Shown: positions 1 to 8,784, counted from the stretch's first letter. The stretch: DNA of 64,000 nt from Methylobacterium currus (GCF_003058325.1 NZ_CP028843.1:1479501-1543500), one strand, 5' to 3'. The notes: generated by a model not told the origin, from the sequence alone. Numbers and translations: made by a program.

Positions 1-1339
1 CCACCTGGGCGTCGCCGGCCTTCGGGTAGCCCGCCGCCTGGAGGGCGGAGGCCGCCGCCTTATTGAACTCCGCCGCCGGCGCGCCCGCCGCGAACGGGAC
101 CTCGGTGCCGTTGATCCGCACCACCGTCGGCTGGCCGGCCGGCGCGGCCTCGGTGGCGTAGCGGACCGAGGACTTGGCGAGGAAGTCGCGGGCGAGGTCG
201 CAGGGGGCCGAGAACACCCGCGTGCCGACGGGGTTGAACAGGCTGCCGCACTGGGCCGGATCGGCCACCACGGTCACCTTCACGTTCTCGATCGCCTTCT
301 CGAGGGCGGGGTTCGCCAGGGTGGTGATCTGCTTGAACACCGGGAAGAAGCTGAGCGCCGCGATCAGGCAGCCGGCCAGGATGATCGGCTTGCGGCCGAT
401 CTTGTCCGAGAGCCAGCCGAACACCACGAAGAAGCCGGTGCCGAGCAGGAGCGCCCAGGCGATCAGCAGGTTGGCGGTGTAGCCGTCGACCTTCAGGATC
501 GATTGCAGGAAGAACAGGGCGTAGAACTGGCCGGTATACCAGACCACGCCCTGGCCGGCGACGAGGCCGAGCAGCGCGATGAGGGCGATCTTGGCGTTGC
601 GCCACTGGCCGAAGGCCTCGGTGAGAGGGGCCTTCGAGGTCTTGCCCTCCTCCTTCATGCGCTGGAAGGCCGGCGACTCGCTGAGCTGGAGGCGGATCCA
701 GAGCGAGATGCCGAGCAGCAGCACCGAGACCAGGAACGGGATGCGCCAGCCCCACTCGGCGAAGGCGGCCTCGCCCGTGAAGGACCGCACCGCCAGGATC
801 ACCACCAGCGACAGGAACAGGCCGAGCGTCGCCGTGGTCTGGATCCAGCTGGTGTAGAAGCCGCGCCGGCCCTGCGGCGCGTGCTCGGCGACGTAGGTCG
901 CCGCCCCGCCATACTCGCCGCCGAGCGCCAGGCCTTGCGCGAGGCGTAGGGCGATCAGGATGATCGGCGCCGCGATGCCGATCTGCGCGGCGTTGGGCAG
1001 GATGCCGACGATGAAGGTCGACAGGCCCATGATCAGGATGGTGACCAGGAAGGTGTATTTGCGCCCGACGAGGTCGCCGACGCGCCCGAACACCAGGGCG
1101 CCGAACGGCCGCACCAGGAAGCCCGCCGCGAAGGCGAGCAGCGCGAAGATGTCCCGGGTCGCCGGCGGGTAGGACGAGAAGAACTGCGCGCCGATGATGC
1201 CGGCGAGCGAGCCGTAGAGGTAGAAGTCGTACCACTCGAACACGGTGCCGAGGGAGGAGGCCAGGATGACCTTCTTCTCCTCCCGCGTCATCGGGCGCGC
1301 GGCATCGCCGGCTTGCCCGAGGGCGGCTGAGCTTGCCAT
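1..1339 (-). CDS. MFS transporter, metabolite:H+ symporter (MHS) type, 3' end outside window
   Basis: The frame stays open from an ATG at 1339 to the window edge, so the C-terminus is missing. A GGAGGA ribosome site lies about 8 nt before this ATG. The N-terminal part reads EEKKVILASSLGTVFEWYDF, the FEWYDF signature of the proline/betaine/shikimate symporter group of the major facilitator superfamily. It is followed by the loop motif GRVGDLVGRKYTF and repeated hydrophobic segments. A second GWLSDKIGRK loop marks the C-terminal half. After it comes an insert of roughly 90 residues of non-hydrophobic sequence with two Cys, as in several alphaproteobacterial MHS carriers. Family and membrane location are clear. 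The substrate, probably an organic acid or betaine, cannot be told. Confidence 0.9.
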   Translation of the reverse strand, partial: MASSAALGQAGDAARPMTREEKKVILASSLGTVFEWYDFYLYGSLAGIIGAQFFSSYPPATRDIFALLAFAAGFLVRPFGALVFGRVGDLVGRKYTFLVTILIMGLSTFIVGILPNAAQIGIAAPIILIALRLAQGLALGGEYGGAATYVAEHAPQGRRGFYTSWIQTTATLGLFLSLVVILAVRSFTGEAAFAEWGWRIPFLVSVLLLGISLWIRLQLSESPAFQRMKEEGKTSKAPLTEAFGQWRNAKIALIALLGLVAGQGVVWYTGQFYALFFLQSILKVDGYTANLLIAWALLLGTGFFVVFGWLSDKIGRKPIILAGCLIAALSFFPVFKQITTLANPALEKAIENVKVTVVADPAQCGSLFNPVGTRVFSAPCDLARDFLAKSSVRYATEAAPAGQPTVVRINGTEVPFAAGAPAAEFNKAAASALQAAGYPKAGDAQV

Positions 1340-1721
1340 GGGGTTATGTCCTCCTTGGGGAGCGTTTCCTTGAGGGACGGCACGCGTCGCCCGCGCGAAT
1401 CTTCGCCGCGTCGGAGGCCGCGTTGGGTGTGAACCGGGTGTCGGGCGGCGCCTTCCGCCGAGCGGGGGATTGAGACCGCCCGCTCGCACGTGTCCGCCGC
1501 TGACACCAATCGTTAAGCCAGCCGTGCCGCGCGGCCCATCCGACAATTCGTCGTGAGACTTAGGTCGTGAGACTTCCGTCGGGGGTTCGGGAGCCGCGCT
1601 CTCGGCCCGACGGCACGACGGACGGTCGAGGGTGAGAAGCGGGCATTGCCAAACGGCCCGGAAGGCCGATCCTGCCTGACGCGCGAACGCACACATTGCA
1701 TCGGCGAGACAAGGCGAGACG
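1340..1721. other. Intergenic region between divergent genes
   Basis: About 380 bases lie between the divergently transcribed transporter and DUF1349 gene and should hold both promoters. A short direct repeat (GTCGTGAGACTT, two copies near 1549-1575) is visible. No convincing gene or terminator was seen. Confidence 0.5.
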
Positions 1722-2300
1722 ATGGGCTTTCAAGGCGGAACCTGGGTCAACGAGCCAGCCAACTGGCAGATGACGGGCGACGGTCTTCACGTCGTCACGG
1801 ACAAGGCCACGGATTTCTGGCGGGAAACCCATTACGGCTTCACCCGAGACACGGGCCATTTCTTCGCCGTGACGACCACCGGCGATTTTACGGCGCAGGT
1901 GCGGGTTCGCGCACAGTATCGGGAGCTGTACGACCAGGCCGGATTGATGGTGCGGGTCTCGCCGCGCGCATGGGTCAAGGCGGGGATCGAACTGTCTGAC
2001 GGCATCCCGATGATCAGCAGCGTGCTGACGATCGACCGATCCGACTGGGCGACGGCGCCGTATGGTCACGACGCGGGGGATTTCTGGCTGCGGGCGACCG
2101 TTGCGGCAGGCGTGCTGCGGTTGCAGGTATCCTCCGACGGGACGCGTTGGCCGCTGATGCGGCTCTGTCCGTTTCCCAAGGCATCCTCGTACAGCGTCGG
2201 CCCGATGTGCTGTACGCCGGAGCGGGCCGGCCTGAGCGTCGACTTCTCCGATTTCACGATCGGCGCCCCCCTGGGCAAGGCGCTGCACGACCTCTCGTGA
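1722..2300 (+). CDS. DUF1349 family protein (concanavalin-like beta-sandwich)
   Basis: A 192-residue cytosolic protein with no signal peptide or membrane segment. The motifs ATDFWRETHYGF, GDFTAQVRV and YDQAGLMVRV, followed by WVKAGIELSDG and a late WPLMRLCPF, match the DUF1349 family. That family has a lectin/glucanase-like beta-sandwich fold and often occurs as a stand-alone protein of about 190-200 residues. Length is normal for the family. The ATG at 1722 directly precedes the conserved start. No catalytic function is established for these proteins. Flanking genes on both sides are unrelated, so the context adds nothing about its role. Confidence 0.85.
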   Translation: MGFQGGTWVNEPANWQMTGDGLHVVTDKATDFWRETHYGFTRDTGHFFAVTTTGDFTAQVRVRAQYRELYDQAGLMVRVSPRAWVKAGIELSDGIPMISSVLTIDRSDWATAPYGHDAGDFWLRATVAAGVLRLQVSSDGTRWPLMRLCPFPKASSYSVGPMCCTPERAGLSVDFSDFTIGAPLGKALHDLS

Positions 2301-2460
2301 CGGATCCCGAGGCTGCCTGACAAAGTGCGCGGCGTGCCGCGGTCGAGCCGCCTCTTCCCGTGCTCCGCACTCTGCCACGGCTGGCGCGGCTCCCCGACGG
2401 GAACGAGGATGGCACCCCGGCATTGAGCCCTGCGAGTGCCGGGAGCCGGGAAGACACACC

Positions 2461-2937
2461 ATGCGTCGCGACCTGATCGTCCTCACCCTCGCCGCCACCC
2501 TGGTCGGCGCCGGCGCCGAGGCGCAGCCGCTGCGGGGCTACGGAACCCCGGGGCAGGGCGGGCGTCCCCATGTCTCGGCCGTGCAGGGCGGCCGCGCCGC
2601 GATCTACGACGTCCGCGGGCGGCACGGCCGGGGCGGGGGGGTCCACGGCCGCCGGTTCGCCGCCTATGGCGGCACCACCTTCGCCGCCCCCCTCGGCCTC
2701 TACGGCGCGGGCCCGGGCGGGGTGCTGGAGCCGGGCCTCGTCGCCGAGCCCTACGTCACGCTGCCGCGCCCGAGCGAGCTCGTCCCCTCCGCCTGGGGCG
2801 AGGGCACCTACGGCATCCCGACCGTCTCCGGCATCCCACCGCAGCCCAAGGCCGATCCGGTGCTCTACGTCATCAATGGCGGCGCACGCTCGGTCGGCGG
2901 CGCCCGGGTGATCCCGGTGCAGGCGCCGCGGCGATAA
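2461..2937 (+). CDS. Exported glycine-rich hypothetical protein
   Basis: A 158-residue protein with an N-terminal signal peptide (MRRDLIVLTLAATLVGAGAE, likely cut after EA or AEA). The mature part is rich in Gly, Arg and Pro: a GRHGRGGGVHGRRF stretch, then a Pro-rich segment and a short hydrophobic VLYVINGG patch. I recognise no enzymatic domain. Periplasmic or cell-surface location is likely from the signal. It precedes the histidine kinase operon by under 200 nt, but nothing links the two functionally. Confidence 0.65.
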   Translation: MRRDLIVLTLAATLVGAGAEAQPLRGYGTPGQGGRPHVSAVQGGRAAIYDVRGRHGRGGGVHGRRFAAYGGTTFAAPLGLYGAGPGGVLEPGLVAEPYVTLPRPSELVPSAWGEGTYGIPTVSGIPPQPKADPVLYVINGGARSVGGARVIPVQAPRR

Positions 2938-3122
2938 GGACGCGCCGCGGCGGTAGAACGCAGGAACCGTCGCGGCCCGACCCGGCAAGCGCGGCCATGG
3001 GCGCTCGCCTGCCGGGTTGCTATTTGTTATGCCATCCGGGTGATGCCGACCTCGCCCCCCGCGCCGCCGCCGAGCCGGACGGCCGCTCGCCGAATTGCGG
3101 CCTGCCTGTGGCGGCCGCGCGC

Positions 3123-3929
3123 GTGAGCGGGCCGGTCACGAGCGGGTCGACGGGCCCCCGCGCCGACGACATCCCGGCATCGGCCGAGGCCGCCGAGGAG
3201 ACGGCCGCCTTGCGCCGCGAGGTCGCCGCCTTGCGCCGGGCGCTTGCCGAGCGCGACGCGTTCCTGGCCGGCGTCGCGCATGAATTGCGCAACCCGATGA
3301 CCCCGATCCTCGGCCAGGTCGAGCGCCTGCTCGGCACCGCCGCGCGCGAGGCGCCGGAGGGCCGGGTGGCGCAGGGGCTGGTGCAGCTGCGCTGGCTCGT
3401 CGAGCGCTACGTCCGCCGGGCGACGACCCTCCTCGACGTCTCCCGGGCCCAGACCGGGCAGCTCGCGCTGCTCGCCGCCCCGGTGCCCCTCGCCGAGGTG
3501 GTGGAGGAGGTGGTGGCGTCCTTGAGCCCGATGGCGGCCCATGCCGGCAGCACGATCGCGGTCGCGGTGCCGGACGACCTGGTGCTCTCCTGCGAGCGCC
3601 TCGCCCTCGACCAGATCCTCGACAACCTCGTCACCAACGCGATCAAGTACGGCGACGGCGGCGCGATCACGGTCGCGGCCGTCCGGGAGGGCGGCGTGGC
3701 GAGGATCCGGGTGAGCGACCGCGGCATCGGCATCGCGGAGGCCGACCAGGCCCGCATCTTCGAGCGCTTCGAGCGGGCGGTGGGCGATCCGCGCGTGGCG
3801 CCGACCGGCTTCGGGGTCGGCCTGTGGCTGGTGCGCCGTCTCGCCGAGGCGATGGGCGGCGGCGTCGCGCTCGACAGTCGCCCTGGCGAAGGCGCGACCT
3901 TCACGGTAACGCTCCCCCTCCACGGATAG
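3123..3929 (+). CDS. Sensor histidine kinase, HisKA-HATPase, cytosolic
   Basis: A soluble histidine kinase of about 268 residues. A short coiled-coil (EETAALRREVAALRRALAER, about residues 25-44) leads into the H-box VAHELRNPMTP, with phospho-acceptor His near residue 53. The ATP-binding domain follows with N-box DNLVTNAIKYG, G1 box VSDRGIGI, F-box FERFERAV and G2 box GFGVGLWLV. There is no membrane segment and no sensory domain, so input must come from a partner. The GTG at 3123 was chosen; an in-frame ATG at 2997 would add 42 low-complexity residues, and neither has a strong ribosome site. It sits 38 nt upstream of the KaiC-like gene and a receiver gene follows, implying one signalling operon. 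Confidence 0.88.
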   Translation: MSGPVTSGSTGPRADDIPASAEAAEETAALRREVAALRRALAERDAFLAGVAHELRNPMTPILGQVERLLGTAAREAPEGRVAQGLVQLRWLVERYVRRATTLLDVSRAQTGQLALLAAPVPLAEVVEEVVASLSPMAAHAGSTIAVAVPDDLVLSCERLALDQILDNLVTNAIKYGDGGAITVAAVREGGVARIRVSDRGIGIAEADQARIFERFERAVGDPRVAPTGFGVGLWLVRRLAEAMGGGVALDSRPGEGATFTVTLPLHG

Positions 3930-3967
3930 GCGATCGCAGCGCCCGAGCGCACGGCGAGAGACACGGA

Positions 3968-5497
3968 ATGACGGGGGCGGAACCCAGCATGGGACAGGCC
4001 GGTGCCTACGGAGAGCTGGAGCGGGTTCCGACGGGAATCGCCGGCCTCGACGACATCCTGGGCGGCGGGCTGTTTCGCGGCGGCGTCTACATCGTCCAGG
4101 GCACGCCGGGATCGGGCAAGACCATCTTCGGCAACCATGCCTGCTACACGCATGCCGGGTCCTCTGCCGGGTCCTCTGCGGGATCCTCGCCGGAGCACCG
4201 GGCGCTCTACGTCACGCTGCTGGCCGAGAGCCATTCCCGGATGCTCGGCCACATCGCGCCGCTCGGCTTCTTCCAGGCCGGCCTGATCCCCGACCGGATC
4301 ACTTACTTGAGCGCCTTCCGCACCCTGCAGGACGAGGGGCTCGCCGGCCTCCTGACCCTGCTGCGCCGGGAGATGGCCGCCCGCGAGGCGAGCCTGCTCG
4401 TCCTCGACGGCCTGGTGGCGGCGGAGGAGACCGCCGCCTCGGCCCTCGAGTTCAAGACCTTCATCCACGAATTGCAGACCCAGGCCGCGGCGACCGGCGC
4501 CACCGCGCTCCTCCTCACCAGCGCCTCGGCCGGGGCCGACCTGGTGGCGGCCGAGCACACGATGGTCGACGGCCTCATCGTCCTGTCGAGCCGGCTCACC
4601 GGATGGCGGGCCGAGCGCGAACTGGAGGTGCGCAAGTTCCGCGGCAGCGGCTTCCTGCGCGGGCGCCACGCCTTCCGCATCACCGATGACGGGATCCGGG
4701 TGTTTCCGCGCATCGAGGCGCGCCTGCGGCTGCCGAGCCGGCGCGACCACGTCGAGGGCCCGGCCCTGACCACCGGGTCGCCCGCCCTCGACGCGATGCT
4801 GGGCGGCGGCCTGCCGCACCACTCCACCACCCTGATCGGCGGTCCCTCCGGCATCGGCAAGACGACGCTCGGCCTGCAGTTCCTCGGCGCCGACCCGGAG
4901 GCGCCGGGCCTGCTCTGCGGCTTCTACGAGAGCGAGGCGGCGCTTCTCGCCAAGGCCCGGGCGCTCGACCTGCCAGCGGCCGACCTGATCGCGGACGGCC
5001 GGGTCGCGGTGCTGTGGCAGCCCGCCACCGAGGGGCTGATCGACGAGATCTGCACCGATCTGCTGGGGACGATCCGGAACCGGCGGGTCCGGCGCGTGTT
5101 CATCGACGGTCTGGACGCGATGTGCCGGATCGCAGGGGATCAGGACCGGATCGTCCGCATCTTCGCCGCCCTGACGGCCGAGCTGAGGGCGCTGGGCGTG
5201 ACGGCGATGTACACCCGGGAGACCGACCTGCGCGGCACCTTCCTCGACGCCCCCTCGGGTGAGCCCTCCCTGCGGCAGACCTCCAGCGTCGCCGAGAACG
5301 TGGTGCTGATGCGCTCCTGCGCCCTGCGCTCCGGCATCCACCGCCTGATCGCCGTCGCCAAGGCCCGGGACGCCCGGATCGACTCCCGGCTGCGCGTCTT
5401 CGACATCCGCCCTGGCGGCCTGGCGATCGACGACGGCCCCGAGCGGGCCGAATCGATCCTGGCCGACCGCGACGCGGCGGGACGCGGCGGGGAATAA
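3968..5497 (+). CDS. KaiC-like double RecA-fold ATPase
   Basis: A 509-residue protein with two tandem KaiC/RAD55 P-loop domains. Domain 1 has GLDDILGGGLFRGG and Walker A GTPGSGKT (about 45-52). Domain 2 has ALDAMLGGGLPHHS and Walker A GGPSGIGKT (about 291-299). It shares KaiC length and layout but there is no kaiA or kaiB nearby. The catalytic Glu-Glu position after strand 2 reads LLAES in domain 1 and FYESE in domain 2. The region equivalent to cyanobacterial KaiC Ser431/Thr432 reads QTSSVAEN, giving Ser439-Ser440. Residues 63-74 are a three-copy AGSS repeat from a 12-bp duplication. It lies between a soluble histidine kinase and a lone receiver gene 4 nt downstream. Likely an ATP-driven signalling switch rather than a proven clock; this is inference. 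Confidence 0.88.
   Translation: MTGAEPSMGQAGAYGELERVPTGIAGLDDILGGGLFRGGVYIVQGTPGSGKTIFGNHACYTHAGSSAGSSAGSSPEHRALYVTLLAESHSRMLGHIAPLGFFQAGLIPDRITYLSAFRTLQDEGLAGLLTLLRREMAAREASLLVLDGLVAAEETAASALEFKTFIHELQTQAAATGATALLLTSASAGADLVAAEHTMVDGLIVLSSRLTGWRAERELEVRKFRGSGFLRGRHAFRITDDGIRVFPRIEARLRLPSRRDHVEGPALTTGSPALDAMLGGGLPHHSTTLIGGPSGIGKTTLGLQFLGADPEAPGLLCGFYESEAALLAKARALDLPAADLIADGRVAVLWQPATEGLIDEICTDLLGTIRNRRVRRVFIDGLDAMCRIAGDQDRIVRIFAALTAELRALGVTAMYTRETDLRGTFLDAPSGEPSLRQTSSVAENVVLMRSCALRSGIHRLIAVAKARDARIDSRLRVFDIRPGGLAIDDGPERAESILADRDAAGRGGE
4154..4189 (+). repeat. 12-bp in-frame tandem repeat inside the KaiC-like gene
   Basis: Three consecutive 12-base units, the first two identical (GCCGGGTCCTCT) and the third with three changes, encode AGSS repeated three times in the loop after the first Walker A helix. 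The unit length preserves frame. Confidence 0.85.
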
Positions 5498-5501
5498 GCA
5501 G

Positions 5502-5864
5502 GTGGCGACGGTGCTCATCGTGGACGACGAGTTCGGCATCGCCGAGTTGCTGGACGCCGTCCTCTCCGACGACGGCCACAATGTGGTCACCGCCGCCAAC
5601 GGGCGGCAGGGCCTCGCCCGCGTCGCGGCGACCCGGCCCGACCTGATCTTCCTCGACTTCATGATGCCGGTGATGGACGGGCCGGCGATGCTGGCCGCCC
5701 TCGGGGTCGATCCGGAGACAAGCGGGATCCCGGTCGTGCTGATGAGCTCGATGCCGGAGGACACCGTGCGGGAGCGCGCCGCCGGTCACGCCGCCTTCCT
5801 GCGCAAGCCGTTCCGGATCCGGCAGGTGCACGACCTCGTGGCAGCGCTCCTCGCCAATAGTTGA
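5502..5864 (+). CDS. Single-domain response regulator (CheY-like receiver)
   Basis: A 120-residue stand-alone receiver domain. It shows the acidic pair VDDE near the N-terminus, phospho-acceptor Asp in FLDFMMPVMDG, the conserved Ser in VLMSSM (Thr/Ser switch) and Lys in RKPF. There is no output domain, so it must act by protein contact, plausibly on the KaiC-like ATPase or as the phosphate sink of the upstream kinase. It starts at GTG 5502, only 4 nt after the KaiC-like stop, indicating translational coupling. Its stop codon lies inside the palindrome that precedes the MarR-GNAT gene. Confidence 0.92.
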   Translation: MATVLIVDDEFGIAELLDAVLSDDGHNVVTAANGRQGLARVAATRPDLIFLDFMMPVMDGPAMLAALGVDPETSGIPVVLMSSMPEDTVRERAAGHAAFLRKPFRIRQVHDLVAALLANS

Positions 5865-5873
5865 CTGAGTCAA
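5861..5873. promoter_or_regulatory. Candidate MarR operator palindrome
   Basis: The perfect inverted repeat TTGACTGAGTCAA (arms TTGACT/AGTCAA, one-base centre), followed by an AT-rich AATTAATT, lies about 43 bp before the MarR-GNAT start. MarR-family repressors typically bind palindromes of this size near their own promoter. Autoregulation is inferred from position only. Confidence 0.45.
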
Positions 5874-5915
5874 TTAATTCGACGATCCTGCTCCCCGTGG
5901 ATGGGAGGCGGGCTG

Positions 5916-6860
5916 ATGATGCAGGCGGACGAGGTCGATGCCGCGATGGTCGCGGCGGTGCGGGCCTTCGGCCGGTTCTACACCCGGCAGATCGGCCTCC
6001 TGGAGGAGGGGCTGCACCGCAGCGCCTTCTCGCTCACCGAGGCGCGGGTGCTCTACGAGCTCGCCCATCGCGATCGCCTGACCGCCTCGATCCTCGGGCA
6101 GGATCTCGGCCTCGATGCCGGCTATCTCAGCCGCCTGCTCAAGCGCTTCGAGGACCAGGGGCTCCTCAGCCGGCAGACGGCCGCAGGCGACGGGCGACGC
6201 CAGGTCCTGGCCCTGACGCCGGAGGGGCAGGCCGCCTTCGCGCCGCTCGATGCGGCGTCGCGGGCCGAGGTCGGGGCGCTGCTGGCGCGCCTCTCGGCCG
6301 CCGACCGGGCCGCCCTCGTCGGCGCGATGGCGCGGGTGCGCCACCTGCTCGGGGATCCGTCGGAAGGGCCGCCGGCAGAGGCGGATACGGTCCTGCGCGA
6401 CCTGAAGCCCGGCGATCTCGGCTGGATCACCCACCGCCAGGGCGTGCTCTACGCCACCGAATACGGCTTCGACCTCACCTTCGAGGCCCTGGTGGCCGAG
6501 ATCCTGGCCGGGTTCGTGCGCGACTTCGACCCAGGCCGGGCCGGGGCCTGGATCGCCGAGCAGGGGGGCGAGATATTGGGCAGCGTCTTCCTGGCGCCGG
6601 CCTCCGAGACGGTCGGGAAGCTGCGCCTGCTCTATGTCGAGCCCTCCGCCCGGGGCCAGGGCCTCGGCCGGCGCCTCACCGCGGCCTGCGTCGAGGGCGC
6701 CCGCGCGCGCGGCTACCGGCAGCTGACGCTCTGGACCAACGACGTCCTGGGCGCCGCCCGGCGGATCTACGCCGAGGCGGGCTTCCGCCTGGTCGAAGCG
6801 GCGCCGCACCGCTCCTTCGGGCAGGACCTGGTGGGGGAGACCTGGATTCTGGACCTGTGA
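5916..6860 (+). CDS. MarR-family regulator fused to GNAT acetyltransferase
   Basis: A two-domain protein of about 314 residues. The first 145 residues form a MarR winged helix (SLTEARVLYELA, recognition region LDAGYLSRLLKRFEDQGLL, wing GDGRRQVLALTPEG). A GNAT domain fills the rest, with acetyl-CoA loop ARGQGLGRRL and the later motif LWTNDVLGAARRIYAEAGF. This MarR-GNAT fusion is a known family whose substrates are mostly uncharacterised. Start choice: GGGAGG at 5904-5909 places ATG 5916 or 5919 ahead of the ATG at 5901. The palindrome at 5861-5873 suggests self-control. It follows the KaiC-like operon but has its own likely promoter. Confidence 0.88.
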   Translation: MMQADEVDAAMVAAVRAFGRFYTRQIGLLEEGLHRSAFSLTEARVLYELAHRDRLTASILGQDLGLDAGYLSRLLKRFEDQGLLSRQTAAGDGRRQVLALTPEGQAAFAPLDAASRAEVGALLARLSAADRAALVGAMARVRHLLGDPSEGPPAEADTVLRDLKPGDLGWITHRQGVLYATEYGFDLTFEALVAEILAGFVRDFDPGRAGAWIAEQGGEILGSVFLAPASETVGKLRLLYVEPSARGQGLGRRLTAACVEGARARGYRQLTLWTNDVLGAARRIYAEAGFRLVEAAPHRSFGQDLVGETWILDL

Positions 6861-6933
6861 GGGGCGGGATCGCCTCCCGGACCATCCCAGCCGCGCCCCC
6901 ATCCCGAGGCCGGGCGGATCGTGACCCGCTGCC

Positions 6934-8223
6934 TCAGGGCAGCGCCGCGAACCGCGCCGTCAGGAACCGGGGCCTCGCCGGCTCGGGGGAGGCCGCGAGG
7001 GTGAGGCGGGAGGGCTCCTCCGCCAGGCGCAGGCGCGAGAACGGCGACGGCTCGGTCTCGATCAGCGGCAGCTTCACGACGGCCGCCGCGACCTGGATCG
7101 GGTGGATCGGGGCTGGCGGGCGCCGGCGGGCCGGGACCACCACCACCTCGCGCCCGGCCATCGCCAGGGCCTCGGGCCGGCTGACCTCGCCGAGGCCGGC
7201 CGGCACGATGAAGGCCGCGAAGGGGCTCGCCGCCGGGGTGCCCTCCGTCGCGTAGGCGGTGGCGCTCGCCACGGTCGCCGTGCCACCGGTGACGGCGGCT
7301 GCGCCGCCCAGGCCGCCGGTGACGGCGGCTGCGCCGCCTGCGGCGGCCCCGAAGGCCGAGGCGCGCTTCAGCATCGCGGTGAAGCTCGGATGCTGGCCGC
7401 CATCGGCGTAGGTGGTGCGCACCGCCTCTACGCCGCCCTCGACCAGGGCCTGGATGCGGGCCTCCTCCTCGCCGCGCCGTGCCACCGCCAGGGCCTCGAT
7501 GGCCGGGTCGGGATAGGGGGCGAAGACGTAGCGCCCGCCCTCGACGCCGACCAGCGGCTCGCGCCCGGTCGCCTCGAACCGGTCCGAGCCCTCCTTGAGC
7601 TGGCGCCAGAAGGCGATGTGCCGGTCGGTGCGGTGGCGCGCCAGGGCGCGGGCGGTCATCCGGAACGGGAAGGCCTGGAACTGGAACGCCGCCTGCCCGC
7701 CGGCGAGCGCGTCGCGCACCAGCGCGTAGATCTCGCCGACCTGCCGGTCGGTCATCGCGAAGCAGCCGGCGGACGAGCAGGTGCCGTGCACCATCAGGGC
7801 CGAGCCGGTGCCGCCATGGGCCCGGTCATAGGCGTTGGGATAGCCGACGTCGAAGGAGAGGTAATAGGCCGAGTTCGGGTTCAGCTGGCGCGTGGCGACC
7901 GAGTAGAACCCCTCCGGCACCTGCCGGTCGCCGGCCCGGGCCTTGGGGCCGAGCTGGCCCGACCAGCGGCAGATCGGGAAGGTCTTGAGATGGACGTAGC
8001 GGCCATCCGCGGCCTGCTTCCACACCTCGATCTCGGATTCCTGCTTGTAGGCCCGCAGCAGCACCGGCGCCGAGGGCGCCATGGTGCGCGCCGCCATCAG
8101 GGCGAGCGTCGCGGGCGGGACCGGGGCGAGGTGCTTGGGCGCCGCCTGGACGGGGAGAGCGCCCGCGAACAGGACCGCCGCGACGGCCGTCACGCACAGG
8201 ATCGTCCGTCCCCGCAAGGCCAT
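6934..8223 (-). CDS. Exported L,D-transpeptidase (YkuD/YafK-like)
   Basis: A 429-residue secreted protein. A signal peptide (MALRGRTILCVTAVAAVLFA, cut near VQAA) is followed by the YafK-type catalytic region: KARAGDRQVPEGFYSV and then HGTCSSAGC at about residues 146-154, with the catalytic Cys at the end of the His-x7-Cys core. Proteins of this family cross-link or trim peptidoglycan, or its bonds to outer-membrane proteins, in the periplasm. The roughly 200 C-terminal residues are low-complexity and Ala/Gly-rich, including a 30-bp tandem duplication. The ATG at 8223 has GGAG 8 nt upstream; an in-frame ATG at 8238 is the alternative. It is monocistronic and convergent with the MarR-GNAT gene. 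Confidence 0.88.
   Translation of the reverse strand: MALRGRTILCVTAVAAVLFAGALPVQAAPKHLAPVPPATLALMAARTMAPSAPVLLRAYKQESEIEVWKQAADGRYVHLKTFPICRWSGQLGPKARAGDRQVPEGFYSVATRQLNPNSAYYLSFDVGYPNAYDRAHGGTGSALMVHGTCSSAGCFAMTDRQVGEIYALVRDALAGGQAAFQFQAFPFRMTARALARHRTDRHIAFWRQLKEGSDRFEATGREPLVGVEGGRYVFAPYPDPAIEALAVARRGEEEARIQALVEGGVEAVRTTYADGGQHPSFTAMLKRASAFGAAAGGAAAVTGGLGGAAAVTGGTATVASATAYATEGTPAASPFAAFIVPAGLGEVSRPEALAMAGREVVVVPARRRPPAPIHPIQVAAAVVKLPLIETEPSPFSRLRLAEEPSRLTLAASPEPARPRFLTARFAALP
7282..7341 (-). repeat. 30-bp tandem duplication in the L,D-transpeptidase tail
   Basis: Two adjacent 30-base units differ at only a few positions and encode two copies of a GGAAAVTGG-type segment in the alanine/glycine-rich C-terminal region. 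The unit preserves frame. Confidence 0.75.
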
Positions 8224-8472
8224 GTCCCGCCGCTCCATCCTCGCCCGCGCCAGGGCCTGCCACCGCCAGGGCCTGCCACCGCAATGTGGCGGTTTTCGCA
8301 CGCGAGCCTGCCACGACCGACTGTCCGGATCGCGACCGTCGCGGGATTTCCAAGGGTCGAGGGCCTCCCCGGACGAGCGGCATTCTCAAGGTTTCGTTAA
8401 TCTCTTGTTCGCTCCCGGCGCGCAGCATCGGCCGTCACGCCCCACCCGGGGCCCCGGATGACGGAGGCTGCC

Positions 8473-8784
8473 ATGCCCGAGACCGGACGACCCTGGCTGC
8501 GGCTGGTGGAGGAGGGCGCGCCGGAGGACGCGGACGGGCCGCTTCCGGGAGAGGCCGGACGGCGCCGCCTCGCCGCCCTGCGGGGCCAGCTGCGCAACCA
8601 GCTCGCGGCCCTGCGGGAGAACCCCGTCTCGGCCGCGGCGCGGGCGACGCCGGAGAGCGCCGAGGCGGCCGCCGCCCTCGACCGGCTGGTCGTCGAGGTC
8701 ACGCGCCTGGCGGAAGGCTGGGACCGCCTCGCCGCCGCCATCGCCGCCCTGTCGGCGGGTGACGGGGCGCCGCCGGAGGAGTAG
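8473..8784 (+). CDS. Small hypothetical helical protein
   Basis: A 103-residue soluble, Ala/Glu/Arg-rich, probably helical protein with no recognised domain. The segment [20 protein letters not shown] and the later [18 protein letters not shown] look like amphipathic helices. A GGAGG six bases before ATG 8473 fixes this start over the in-frame ATG at 8458. It lies 35 nt before speG in the same direction and may be cotranscribed with it. No function is proposed. Confidence 0.6.
   Translation: MPETGRPWLRLVEEGAPEDADGPLPGEAGRRRLAALRGQLRNQLAALRENPVSAAARATPESAEAAAALDRLVVEVTRLAEGWDRLAAAIAALSAGDGAPPEE

Noticed and set aside
3407..5764. A 785-codon minus-strand frame opposite the kinase/KaiC/receiver operon
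   Set aside because: Antisense shadow without recognisable motifs.
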